Source: Acidisphaera sp. L21 (GTDB lineage: Bacteria > Pseudomonadota > Alphaproteobacteria > Acetobacterales > Acetobacteraceae). Taken from it: DNA of 64,000 nucleotides. Shown here piece after piece: positions 36,446-44,563 of this stretch. The stretch spans positions 53,297 through 117,296 of the forward strand of contig NZ_LMUY01000008.1 in assembly GCF_009765685.1 (NCBI RefSeq). Reading direction: 5' to 3'. The stretch's first letter is position 1. Every line of letters starts with the position of its first letter. Below the pieces are notes generated by a model. That model was not told the origin of the DNA and did no database searches. It saw nothing but the letters and a program-made list of their open reading frames with translations. Both the position numbers and the translations under genes were made by a program.

Positions 36446-37813
36446 ATGTCCAACCCGTCCGACGCCGACGAGACGCCCATTGCGTCCGTCCAGCAACTCG
36501 CCGACCATTTGGCCGCTGGTGGCAAGCCGAAGGCGCAATGGCGCATCGGCACCGAGCACGAGAAATTCGGCTTCCGCCACGTCGATTTCGCCTCGCCGCC
36601 GTACGAGCCGGGTGGCATTCGCGCGCTGCTGCAGGGCATGGCGTCGCCGGAGTGGGAGGACATCGTGGATGTCGACGCCCTGATCGGGCTGAAGGGCGTG
36701 GGCCCGCGCGCCGGCGCCTCCATCTCGCTGGAGCCGGGTGGCCAGTTCGAGCTGTCGGGCGCCCCATTGCGGACGCTGCACGAGACCAAGGCCGAACTGG
36801 ACGAGCATTGCGCCACCGCATCCGCCCTGGCGGCCAAGCTGGGCTTCGGCTTCGCCCCGATCGGCTATCACCCGACCCTGTTGCGTGAAAACGCCGAGTG
36901 GATGCCGAAAAGCCGCTACGCCATCATGCGGCGCTACATGCAGCAGACCGGGACGATGGGCCTGGACATGATGCTGCGCACCTGTACCGTGCAGGTGAAC
37001 CTGGACTACGCCGACGAGGCGGACATGCGCCGCAAACTGCGCGTGTCTCTGGCGCTGCAGCCGTTGGCCACTGCGCTATTCGCCAGCTCCCCCTTTAAGG
37101 AAGGTAGGCTGAACGGTCTGCTGTCCAACCGGGCGCATGTGTGGACCGACGTCGACGCCGACCGCACCGGCATGCCGGCGATGATGTTCGCCGAGGATTT
37201 CGGGTTCGAGCGGTTCACCGAGTGGCTGCTGGACATGCCGATGTATTTCATCCAGCGCGACGGCCGCTACATCGATGTCGCCGGAAGGTCGTTCCGCGAT
37301 TTCATGGCCGGCCGCCTGGATGCCGCGCAGGGGCACGTCGCGACGGTGGGCGATTTTGCCGATCACGTCACAACGGCGTTCACCGATGTGCGTCTGAAGC
37401 GGTTCCTCGAAATGCGCGGCGCCGATGCCGGCAGCCCGGCCATGATGGTGGCGCTGTCGGCGTTCTGGGTGGGGTTACTGTACGACGATGCGGCCCTGGC
37501 AGCGGCGGACGCGTTGGTGCGGCGCTACCCGGTCGAGGCATTTACGGCGTTACGGCCCCTGGTGCCGTACACGGCCATGGGGACGCCCTGGGCCGGTGGC
37601 ACGCTGCGCGACCTGGCGCGGGAGGTTCTCGCCATTGCCAGACAGGGGTTGCAGGCACGCAGGAATTGGGCCGGTGGAGATGAAAGTGATTACTTGGATC
37701 CATTAAATATTATTGCTGAAGGTGGTCCAACTGAAGCCGAAATGTGGCGTGAGAAATATCAAACGGAATGGAACGGAGAAATCACGAAGATTTTCACGGC
37801 TGCGGCCATCTAA
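36446..37813 (+). CDS. gshA: Glutamate-cysteine ligase, plant/alphaproteobacterial type
   Basis: A 455-residue enzyme for the first step of glutathione synthesis. WRIGTEHEKFGF near residue 32, SISLEPGGQFELSGAP, RYAIMRRYMQQTGTMGLDMM, CTVQVNLDYADEADM and MPMYFIQRDGRYIDV follow the GshA type seen in plants and Rhizobiales. The ending FTAAAI is normal for the family. The last ~40 codons (from about 37677) are markedly AT-rich compared with the body of the gene, with codons such as AAT, ATT, AAA and GAA, yet the protein reads sensibly (SDYLDPLNIIAEGG). Divergent from ubiA, with a TTGACG at 36383 as a possible -35. Confidence 0.95.
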   Translation: MSNPSDADETPIASVQQLADHLAAGGKPKAQWRIGTEHEKFGFRHVDFASPPYEPGGIRALLQGMASPEWEDIVDVDALIGLKGVGPRAGASISLEPGGQFELSGAPLRTLHETKAELDEHCATASALAAKLGFGFAPIGYHPTLLRENAEWMPKSRYAIMRRYMQQTGTMGLDMMLRTCTVQVNLDYADEADMRRKLRVSLALQPLATALFASSPFKEGRLNGLLSNRAHVWTDVDADRTGMPAMMFAEDFGFERFTEWLLDMPMYFIQRDGRYIDVAGRSFRDFMAGRLDAAQGHVATVGDFADHVTTAFTDVRLKRFLEMRGADAGSPAMMVALSAFWVGLLYDDAALAAADALVRRYPVEAFTALRPLVPYTAMGTPWAGGTLRDLAREVLAIARQGLQARRNWAGGDESDYLDPLNIIAEGGPTEAEMWREKYQTEWNGEITKIFTAAAI

Positions 37814-37821
37814 GATCTGCA

Positions 37822-37849
37822 TTAAAGCGCCCTGAAAGCTCAATATATT
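37822..37849 (+). promoter_or_regulatory. Possible promoter for the BTAD regulator
   Basis: TTAAAG (37822-37827) and TATATT (37844-37849) are 16 bases apart in the AT-rich gap after gshA. The -10 matches 5 of 6 consensus bases and the -35 only 3 of 6. Transcription from here would include the whole downstream stem-loop in the leader. Confidence 0.3.
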
Positions 37850-37861
37850 CTTTACTTGGAG

Positions 37862-37909
37862 CAAACGACCTGCCGTAATCTCGTAACAGGAATGCTACGG
37901 CGTCGTTTG
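37862..37909 (+). promoter_or_regulatory. Long stem-loop in the leader of the BTAD regulator
   Basis: CAAACGAC (37862-37869) pairs with GTCGTTTG (37902-37909), and after a 2-base bulge GCCGTA (37872-37877) pairs with TACGGC (37896-37901). This gives 14 bp in total around an 18-base loop. The 3' arm ends in the G run (37909-37913) that is the only SD-like sequence before ATG 37921. It could work as RNA structure controlling translation or as a DNA operator. Confidence 0.5.
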
Positions 37910-37920
37910 GGGGCTACAAT

Positions 37921-39936
37921 ATGACCATTCTCGGTGGCATAGACGTGCCTCAGCAGTTTGAACACGAGACCTATCGAAACGTTGTGCTGCGCCTTCGTTT
38001 GATCGGTCAGATACAAGCTGTCACGGATGAGGACGAGGTGGTCCTCCCGCTCGGTCGCAAGACCCGAGCGTTGCTCGCGATTCTAGCTTTGTCGGCGCCG
38101 CGGCCGATCATGCGGCCCCGGCTAGCCGAACTCCTATGGTCCCGCCGGTTGGAGGAACAGGCTCGCGCCTCCCTGCGGCAGGAGATCCATCGCCTGCTGG
38201 AGGCGCTGCAGCCTGTCGGCGCCGATGTGCTGCGGGTCACGCGGGATCATCTGGCGATCAGGTCCGATCTGGTGTGGATCGACGTGAACGAGGTCCTGAA
38301 TGCAAGCGTGGCGAACCCAAGCGCCCTCTCGATGATGACCGCCGAGTTGCTGGAGGATTTCGACGACGTCGACCCCGCACTCGACCAATGGCTGTTGACC
38401 GAGCGGGCGCGGCTGCGCGACCACGCGCGTGGTGTGGCGGAGGTTCTGCTGAAGCAGCAGACCAGCCCGGATGGTGTGATCCAGTCTGCCCAGCAATTGC
38501 TGGGCATCGACCGGGCGCATGAAGGCGGCTGGCGCGCGCTGATCCGCGCCCATGCCGAGCGGGGGGAGCGCGGGCTCGCCATTCAAGCGTTCGAGCGGTG
38601 CCGCGTCGCTTTGGCCGAGCGGTTGGACGCCGCGCCGTCGCAGGAAACCCAGCGTCTGGTGACCGAGGTGCGGTCCGGCACGGTGGCAGTCCCACCGCAA
38701 CGTCCGCCAGCCGTCTTCGCCCGTCCACCCATCCCGGAGGGTGAGCGGCAAAGCGTCACGGTTGGCGTGCGGCCGCTGCAGCTTATCGGGTCCAACGGCA
38801 GCGATGCCCAACTGGGCATGGGACTGGCCGAGGACATCGCCGCCGCTTTGTCGCAGTTCCAGTGGCTGTCCATGGTGCCATCCTCGTCCCTGACGCAGTT
38901 CGACCGGGATGCGACGATGCTGCGGCGGAGTTTCGGGGTGGACTTCCTGCTGGATGGGAACATCCACCAATTGGGGAGCCGAACCCGTGCCAGCGTATGG
39001 CTCATGGATCTGCGTGACGAGAACCGGATCGCCTGGTCGCAGCGGTTCGACTGGACCAGCAGCGACATCCTCACCCTGCAGGACGACATGGTGGCCGAGA
39101 TTGCCGCCCAGTTGGGGCCCGAGATCCAGATGGCGGAAAGCCGCCGGGTGGCTCAGCAGGGCGACGAGCCCCGCACCGCCTACGATTTGGTGTTGCGGGC
39201 CCTGCCGCTGACGGCACGGCTGCGGCGGGACGAGTTCAACCAGGCCGAGTTGCTGTTGAACGAGGCGCTGACGCTGGATCCGGATTACGCGCCCGCGCAT
39301 GTCAGCCTGGCCTACCACCTGAACTTCCGGGTGGGGCAGGGCTGGGCGAGCGACGTGGCGAAGGCGGTGGCCGATGCGGGCCGCCATGCCAGCCGCGCCA
39401 TCGCACTGGACCCGGCCAGCGCCCGGGCCTTCGCAGTGGCGGGCCACGTGCGCGCCTTCATGGACAAGCGCCCGCGGGAGGCACTGGAGCTTCATGCCCG
39501 CGCCTTATCGCTGAACCCGAACCTGCCGATGGCGTGGGGGTTTTCCGCCGCCACCTACACCTACCTCGGTGAGTTGGACGAGGCGGCCCGGCGCTTCGCC
39601 CGCTACAAGCGGCTATCGCCGAACGACCCGAATACGTTTCTGTTCGACGCAGCGATGACCCTGATGGAGCTGCAGCGCCGGGACTACGATGCCGCCATCC
39701 AGTGCGGTCGCCGCACGTGCGAGCTCAACCCCAATTTCGTGTCTGGCTTCAGGCATTACCTCTGCGCGCTGGGCCATGCCGGGTTGACGGAGGAGGCGAC
39801 GCGCATGCGGTCCCGGCTGCTGGCGCTCGACCCGACGACGACGGTCGCTACGGCGGTGTGGGCGGTACCACTGCAACATGGCGACAAAGATCACTATGCA
39901 GCCGGGCTATTGCTGGCGGGCCTACCGGCGGACTAG
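37921..39936 (+). CDS. SARP/BTAD-type transcriptional regulator with TolB-like and TPR region
   Basis: A 671-residue protein. An N-terminal winged-helix (LRLIGQIQAVTDEDEVVLPLGRKTRALLAILAL, split by turns, about residues 22-110) leads into a bacterial transcriptional activation domain (BTAD) with tetratricopeptide-like helices (ARGVAEVLLKQ, GWRALIRAHAERGERGLAIQAFERC, ~115-240). The middle (MGLAEDIAAALSQF, DFLLDGNIHQLG, ~275-400) resembles the TolB-N-like module found between regulators or cyclases and TPRs. The rest (~410-650) is TPR repeats: TLDPDYAPAHVSLAY, ALDPASARAFAVAGHV and SLNPNLPMAWGFSAATYTYLG. No kinase or P-loop is seen. It precedes a branched-chain-type ABC operon by 72 bases on the same strand and might regulate it; the ligand is unknown. 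Confidence 0.8.
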   Translation: MTILGGIDVPQQFEHETYRNVVLRLRLIGQIQAVTDEDEVVLPLGRKTRALLAILALSAPRPIMRPRLAELLWSRRLEEQARASLRQEIHRLLEALQPVGADVLRVTRDHLAIRSDLVWIDVNEVLNASVANPSALSMMTAELLEDFDDVDPALDQWLLTERARLRDHARGVAEVLLKQQTSPDGVIQSAQQLLGIDRAHEGGWRALIRAHAERGERGLAIQAFERCRVALAERLDAAPSQETQRLVTEVRSGTVAVPPQRPPAVFARPPIPEGERQSVTVGVRPLQLIGSNGSDAQLGMGLAEDIAAALSQFQWLSMVPSSSLTQFDRDATMLRRSFGVDFLLDGNIHQLGSRTRASVWLMDLRDENRIAWSQRFDWTSSDILTLQDDMVAEIAAQLGPEIQMAESRRVAQQGDEPRTAYDLVLRALPLTARLRRDEFNQAELLLNEALTLDPDYAPAHVSLAYHLNFRVGQGWASDVAKAVADAGRHASRAIALDPASARAFAVAGHVRAFMDKRPREALELHARALSLNPNLPMAWGFSAATYTYLGELDEAARRFARYKRLSPNDPNTFLFDAAMTLMELQRRDYDAAIQCGRRTCELNPNFVSGFRHYLCALGHAGLTEEATRMRSRLLALDPTTTVATAVWAVPLQHGDKDHYAAGLLLAGLPAD

Positions 39937-40008
39937 CCGCCCGCGTACCGGCGATTGACACGCCGCGCCTTCGCCGACGAGCATCACGGATCGTTGAGGA
40001 GGCCGATC

Positions 40009-41214
40009 GTGACCGTGACCCGCCGCGCCTTGCTGGCAGGAACTGCAGCGACCCTTGCCGCCCCGGCCCTGGTGCGGGCGCAGGGGTCGGGCGTGCTGCG
40101 GGTGGGCGAGGTCAACAGCTACACCGCGCAACCGGCCTTCACCCTGCCGTATCGCAATGGCTGGCAATTGGCGGTGGCGCAGGTGAACGCGGCCGGGGGC
40201 GTGCTGGGCCGCAAGCTGGAAGTGCTGAGCCGCGACGACGCCGGGCAGCCGCAGAACGCCACCCGCCTGGCCGGGGAGTTGCTGGGCGACAACCATGCCG
40301 ACCTGCTGGCGGGCGGCTTCCTGTCCAATGTCGGCCTCGCGCTCAGCGACTATGCGCTGCAGAACAAGGCGCTGTATGTCGCCGGTGAGCCGCTGGCCGA
40401 TGCGTTGGTGTGGGAGAAGGGTAACCCCAACACCTTCCGCCTGCGCCCCGACACGTACATGCAGGTCGCGATGCTGATGCAGGAAGCCGCCAAGCTGCCG
40501 GCCAAGCGCTGGGTCACCGTCGCGCCCAATTACGAATACGGCCAATCCTGCGTGAAATGGTTCAAGCAGATGATGGCCAAGGTCCGCCCGGACGTGACGG
40601 TCGTGGCCGAGCAATGGCCGGCGCTCGGCAAGCTGGACGCTGGACCCACCGTCGCCGCGCTGGAACAGGCCAAGCCGGAGGGGATCTTCAACGTTCTGTT
40701 CGGCGGCGACCTCACCGCCTTCGTCCGCGCCGCCAACACCCGCGGCCTGTTCGAGGGACGCAGCGTCGTCTCCGTCCTGACCGGGGAGCCGGAGTACCTG
40801 GACCCGCTGGGGGACGAGGCGCCGGAGGGATGGCTCGTCACCGGTTATCCGTGGGACCAGTTGAAGACTCCGGACAATACCAAGTTCGTCGAGGACTACC
40901 GCGCCATGTTCAAGGAGCCGCCGCGCATGGGCTCCGTCGTCGGCTACACGCTGATCCACGCCATCGTCGCGGGTGTGGCGCGGGCGGGTGCCACCGACCT
41001 GCCGGCGCTGATCAAGGGGTTTGCGGGCGCCCAATTCGACACGCCGTTCGGCTCGGCCAATTTCCGCAGCATCGACCACCAGAGCACCCTAGGCGCCTTC
41101 GTTGGCAGCACGGCGCTGGTCGGCGGCAAGGGTGCGATGAAGGACTGGCACTACGTCGATGGCGCCACCGTCATGCCCACCGACGATTTCGTGCGGAACG
41201 TGCGACCCGCCTGA
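40009..41214 (+). CDS. Branched-chain-amino-acid-type ABC substrate-binding protein
   Basis: A 401-residue periplasmic binding protein of the LivJ/AmiC type (Peripla_BP_6). The leader VTVTRRALLAGTAATLAAPA has TRRALLAG and a likely cleavage after VRAQ, suggesting Tat or Sec export. GWQLAVAQVNAAGGVLGRKLE is the family's first-lobe motif, followed by TRLAGELL and an ANTRGLFEG region. The GTG at 40009 is supported by a strong TTGAGGAGG six bases upstream; a second GTG at 40015 is also possible. It is the first gene of a complete importer (binding protein, fused permease, two ATPases). The ligand may be an amino acid, amide or other small acid. Confidence 0.92.
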   Translation: MTVTRRALLAGTAATLAAPALVRAQGSGVLRVGEVNSYTAQPAFTLPYRNGWQLAVAQVNAAGGVLGRKLEVLSRDDAGQPQNATRLAGELLGDNHADLLAGGFLSNVGLALSDYALQNKALYVAGEPLADALVWEKGNPNTFRLRPDTYMQVAMLMQEAAKLPAKRWVTVAPNYEYGQSCVKWFKQMMAKVRPDVTVVAEQWPALGKLDAGPTVAALEQAKPEGIFNVLFGGDLTAFVRAANTRGLFEGRSVVSVLTGEPEYLDPLGDEAPEGWLVTGYPWDQLKTPDNTKFVEDYRAMFKEPPRMGSVVGYTLIHAIVAGVARAGATDLPALIKGFAGAQFDTPFGSANFRSIDHQSTLGAFVGSTALVGGKGAMKDWHYVDGATVMPTDDFVRNVRPA

Positions 41215-43044
41215 TTGGGCTTCCTCCTTTCCCAGGCGCTGACGGCGCTCGCCAGCGCGTCCTCACTGTTCCTGGTAGCGGCCGGGCTCACGGTGATCTT
41301 CGGTGTCACCCGCGTGGTGAACTTCGCGCACGGGAGCCTGACGATGCTGGGCGCCTACGTCGCCTGGACCATCCTGCGCCATTTGCCGCGCGACCCGGCG
41401 TCCTTCTGCCTCGGCGTGTTGGCAACCACGCTGGCCTTGGCGGCGCTGGGTGCGCTGCTGGAGATGACGCTGCTGCGCCGGATCTACCGCGCGCCGGAGT
41501 TGTTTCAGTTGCTCGCCACGTTCGGCGTGGTGCTGATGGTGCAGGATGCAACGCTGCACATCTGGGGGCCGGACGACCTGTCGCTGCCCCGCCCGCCCTG
41601 GATGCGCGGTTTCGTCACCCTGCTGGACCAGCGGTTTCCCCAATACGACCTGTATCTCATCGCAGCCGGCCCGGTGGTGCTGGCCCTGCTCTGGCTGGTG
41701 CTGAACCGCACCCGGTGGGGCCGCCTGGTGCGCGCCGCGACCCAGGACCGGGAGATGGTGGCGTGCCTGGGCGTCGACCAACGCGTGCTGTTCACCACCG
41801 TATTTGCGCTGGGTTCGGCACTGGCCGGGTTGGCGGGGGCACTCGCCTTGCCGGACGGCTCGGCGAATCTCGGCATCGACCTGTCGGTGGTGACGGAGGC
41901 GTTCGTCGTCGTTGTGATCGGCGGCCTTGGCAGCGTTCCCGGCGCGTATCTGGCGAGCCTGCTGATCGCCGGGTTGCAGGCCGTTGGGATCGTGGTGCTG
42001 CCGAAGATCACGCTGGTGCTGGTCTTCCTGGTGATGGCCGCGGTGCTGACGGTACGGCCGAACGGCTTGCTCGGGCGCCCGGTTGCAGCAGCCGCGGTGC
42101 TGGGTGCGCAACCGCCAGTGCGCCCTTCCAGCCCGGCCCTGCGCTGGGTTGGCGTCGTGTTGCTGCTGCTGTTCGTGCTGGCGCCGCTGGTGGCACCCTC
42201 CTGGATCCTGGCGATCGGGACGGAGGCAGCGGTCGCGGTTCTGTTCGCTGCCAGCCTGCACTTCATGATGGGGCCGGGGGGTATGCCGTCCTTCGGCCAC
42301 GCCGCCTGGTTCGGCATCGGCGCCTATGCCGCCGCCCTGTCCGCCACCGTGCTGGCGGCGCCCATGCCGCTGGCGCTGCTGCTGGCGCCGGTGGCAGCGG
42401 GGGTGATCGCCGGCGCGTTCGGCGCAGTCGTGGTGCGGTTGTCGGGCATCTACCTCGCCATGCTCACGCTGGCTTTCGCGCAAATCGTCTGGGCCATCGC
42501 GTTCCAATCGGTCGGACTCACGGGCGGCGATAACGGCATTCTCGGCGTGTGGCCGCCGGGCTGGGTGGCGTCGCCGGCGCGGTTCTACTGGCTGACCCTG
42601 GCGCTATGCGCTGGCGGCACGCTGCTGCTGCGACGGGTGCTGTATGCGCCGCTGGGCTACGCCATTCGTGCGACGCGCGACGCGCCGGCGCGGGCGGACG
42701 CGATCGGGCTGCCCAGTAACGCCATCCGGGTCGTGGCCGTTACCGTGTCCGGCGCCGCGGCGGGGTTGGCCGGGGCGATCTTCACGTTCGCGCATGGCAG
42801 CGCCTTTCCCACCTATGTCAGCATTCCCCGCTCCGTCGACGCGCTGCTGATGGTGCTGCTGGGCGGCGTCGGCACCATGACCGGCCCGATCATCGGCGCG
42901 CTCGCCTATACTGGGCTGTCGGATTTGCTGCTGCGCGCGACCGAGTTGTGGCGGTTCGTGCTGGGCGCGGCCATCGTGGCGCTGGTGCTGCTGTTCCCCG
43001 CGGGGCTCGCCGGCGCCTTCGCCGGGCGGCATGGCGATGCCTGA
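41215..43044 (+). CDS. Fused LivH-LivM branched-chain-type ABC permease, TTG start
   Basis: A 609-residue protein that joins two permeases usually encoded separately. The first half (about 1-290) is LivH-like, with VNFAHGSLTMLGAY near residue 36 and TTVFALGSALAGLAGAL then VIGGLGSVPGAYLAS. The second half (about 300-609) is LivM-like, with MMGPGGMPSFGHAAWFGIGAY, GIYLAMLTLAFAQIVW, FQSVGLTGGDNG and DALLMVLLGGVGTMTGPIIG. Both halves keep their coupling regions, so it may fold as a pseudo-heterodimer. The TTG at 41215 directly follows the TGA of the binding protein; no better start is seen before the first membrane helix. The LivG start overlaps its 3' end by 14 bases. Confidence 0.9.
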   Translation: MGFLLSQALTALASASSLFLVAAGLTVIFGVTRVVNFAHGSLTMLGAYVAWTILRHLPRDPASFCLGVLATTLALAALGALLEMTLLRRIYRAPELFQLLATFGVVLMVQDATLHIWGPDDLSLPRPPWMRGFVTLLDQRFPQYDLYLIAAGPVVLALLWLVLNRTRWGRLVRAATQDREMVACLGVDQRVLFTTVFALGSALAGLAGALALPDGSANLGIDLSVVTEAFVVVVIGGLGSVPGAYLASLLIAGLQAVGIVVLPKITLVLVFLVMAAVLTVRPNGLLGRPVAAAAVLGAQPPVRPSSPALRWVGVVLLLLFVLAPLVAPSWILAIGTEAAVAVLFAASLHFMMGPGGMPSFGHAAWFGIGAYAAALSATVLAAPMPLALLLAPVAAGVIAGAFGAVVVRLSGIYLAMLTLAFAQIVWAIAFQSVGLTGGDNGILGVWPPGWVASPARFYWLTLALCAGGTLLLRRVLYAPLGYAIRATRDAPARADAIGLPSNAIRVVAVTVSGAAAGLAGAIFTFAHGSAFPTYVSIPRSVDALLMVLLGGVGTMTGPIIGALAYTGLSDLLLRATELWRFVLGAAIVALVLLFPAGLAGAFAGRHGDA

Positions 43045-43801
43045 ACCGCGGCTGATCGTCACCGGGCTGCGCCGCGCCTTCGGTGGCCAACCGGCCGTGT
43101 CCGACGTGTCATTCACCCTGGACCAGGGGGAGATGCTGGCGCTGATCGGCCCCAATGGCGCCGGCAAGAGCACGACCTTCAACATGGTTGGCGGCCAGTT
43201 GCGCCCCGATGCCGGGCAAATCCGCCTCGATGGCCGTGACATCACCGGGCTATCGCCGCGCCGTATCGCCGGGCTGGGGGTCGGCCGCACCTTCCAGATC
43301 ACCGCGACCTTCGGCTCGATGACGGTGCGGGAAAATGTGCAGATGGCGCTGCTGGCGGCGAGGCGGGAATTCTGGCGTGCTTGGCGGCCGGTCCGCGACC
43401 AACACGCGGCGGAGGCCGCGGCATTGCTGGAAGCCGTCGGTCTGCTGGCCCAGGCCAGCCGCCCTGCCGCGATCCTGGCCTATGGCGACCTGAAGCGGTT
43501 GGAACTGGCGATGGCCCTGGCCGACAAGCCGCGATTGCTGCTGATGGACGAGCCGACCGCCGGCATGGCCCCGGCCGAACGCGTGGCGCTGATGCAGCTC
43601 ACCCGGCGCCTCGCCAGCGGCCGCCGCGTCGCCGTGCTGTTCACCGAGCATGACATGGATGTGGTGTTCTCCACCGCCGATCGGATCCTGGTGCTGAACC
43701 GCGGCAGGCTGATCGCCAGCGGCACCGGGCCACAGATCCGCGCCAACCAGCAGGTGCGGGAGATCTATCTCGGCACCGGCCAGACCAGCGGCGGCCATTG
43801 A
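43031..43801 (+). CDS. livG: ABC transporter ATP-binding protein, LivG-like
   Basis: A 256-residue ATPase with Walker A GPNGAGKST, then RTFQITATFGSMTVRENVQMAL, signature-region LAYGDLKRLELAMALA (LivG-type, with YGDLK in place of LSGGQ) and Walker B LLLMDEPTAGMAPAE. FTEHDMDVVFSTADRILVLN is the usual LivG switch segment. ATG 43031 lies inside the permease end; ATG 43037 is an alternative. Its TGA overlaps the LivF ATG at 43801. It probably pairs with LivF to drive the fused permease. Confidence 0.93.
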   Translation: MAMPEPRLIVTGLRRAFGGQPAVSDVSFTLDQGEMLALIGPNGAGKSTTFNMVGGQLRPDAGQIRLDGRDITGLSPRRIAGLGVGRTFQITATFGSMTVRENVQMALLAARREFWRAWRPVRDQHAAEAAALLEAVGLLAQASRPAAILAYGDLKRLELAMALADKPRLLLMDEPTAGMAPAERVALMQLTRRLASGRRVAVLFTEHDMDVVFSTADRILVLNRGRLIASGTGPQIRANQQVREIYLGTGQTSGGH

Positions 43802-44502
43802 TGCTGACGGTCGAAGGCCTCAACAGCCATTACGGCCGCGCCCATATCCTGCACGGCATCGGCTTCACCGCGTCCGCCGGGTCGGTGCTGGTTTTGCTCG
43901 GCCGCAACGGCGCCGGGAAAAGCACGACGCTGAAATCCATCATCGGCCTGGTGCGCCCCAGCAGCGGCCACATCGCCTTCGACGGCCACGAGATCGCCCG
44001 GGCCGAGCCGCATCGCATAGCCCGGCTCGGCCTTGGCTACGTGCCGGAAGAGCGACGGATCTTCACCGATCTCACCGTCTGGGAGAATCTGGAGGTCGGC
44101 CGGCAGCCGCCACGCCCCGGCCTGTCGCCTTGGACGCCAGAGCGGCTCTACGCGCTGTTCCCCAATCTAGGCGCCCTCCGCACCCGCCCGGGCGGTCGGA
44201 TGAGCGGTGGGGAACAGCAGATGCTCACCATCGCCCGAACCCTGATGGGCAATCCTCGCATGGTTCTGCTGGACGAACCGAGCGAGGGCCTGGCCCCGGT
44301 CATCGTCGAGCAGATAGAGGCCGCGATCCTGGCGCTGAAGGCGGAGGGCGTCGGCATCGTTCTGGCCGAACAGAACCTGCATTTCGCCCGCCGCGTGGCC
44401 GACACGGCGGTGGTGATCGAGAGCGGTCGCGCCGTCTGGTCCGGCGGGATGGCCAAACTGCAAGCCAATCCAGCCGTCCACGCCCGGTATTTGGCGGTTT
44501 AG
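43801..44502 (+). CDS. livF: ABC transporter ATP-binding protein, LivF-like
   Basis: A 233-residue ATPase: MLTVEGLNSHYGRAHILHGI is the LivF N-terminus, GRNGAGKSTTLKSI the Walker A region, LGYVPEERRIFTDLTVWENL the Q-loop segment, MSGGEQQMLTIARTL the signature and MVLLDEPSEGLAP Walker B. VLAEQNLHFARRVADTAVVIESG is typical of LivF. It completes the operon, and nothing but the BrkB gene 61 bases on follows in the same direction. ATG 43801 sits in TGATG with the upstream stop. Confidence 0.93.
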   Translation: MLTVEGLNSHYGRAHILHGIGFTASAGSVLVLLGRNGAGKSTTLKSIIGLVRPSSGHIAFDGHEIARAEPHRIARLGLGYVPEERRIFTDLTVWENLEVGRQPPRPGLSPWTPERLYALFPNLGALRTRPGGRMSGGEQQMLTIARTLMGNPRMVLLDEPSEGLAPVIVEQIEAAILALKAEGVGIVLAEQNLHFARRVADTAVVIESGRAVWSGGMAKLQANPAVHARYLAV

Positions 44503-44563
44503 TGCACTGCAACTTGCCACTGTCGTCAGCGATAAAGGCAGTCTGCGACAAGGAGCGTTTCGT

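Noticed and set aside
41263..42507. Long open frame of 414 codons on the minus strand inside the fused permease
   Set aside because: It is a high-GC shadow frame, rich in Arg/Gln/His, with no domain and fully covered by a well-supported membrane protein on the other strand.
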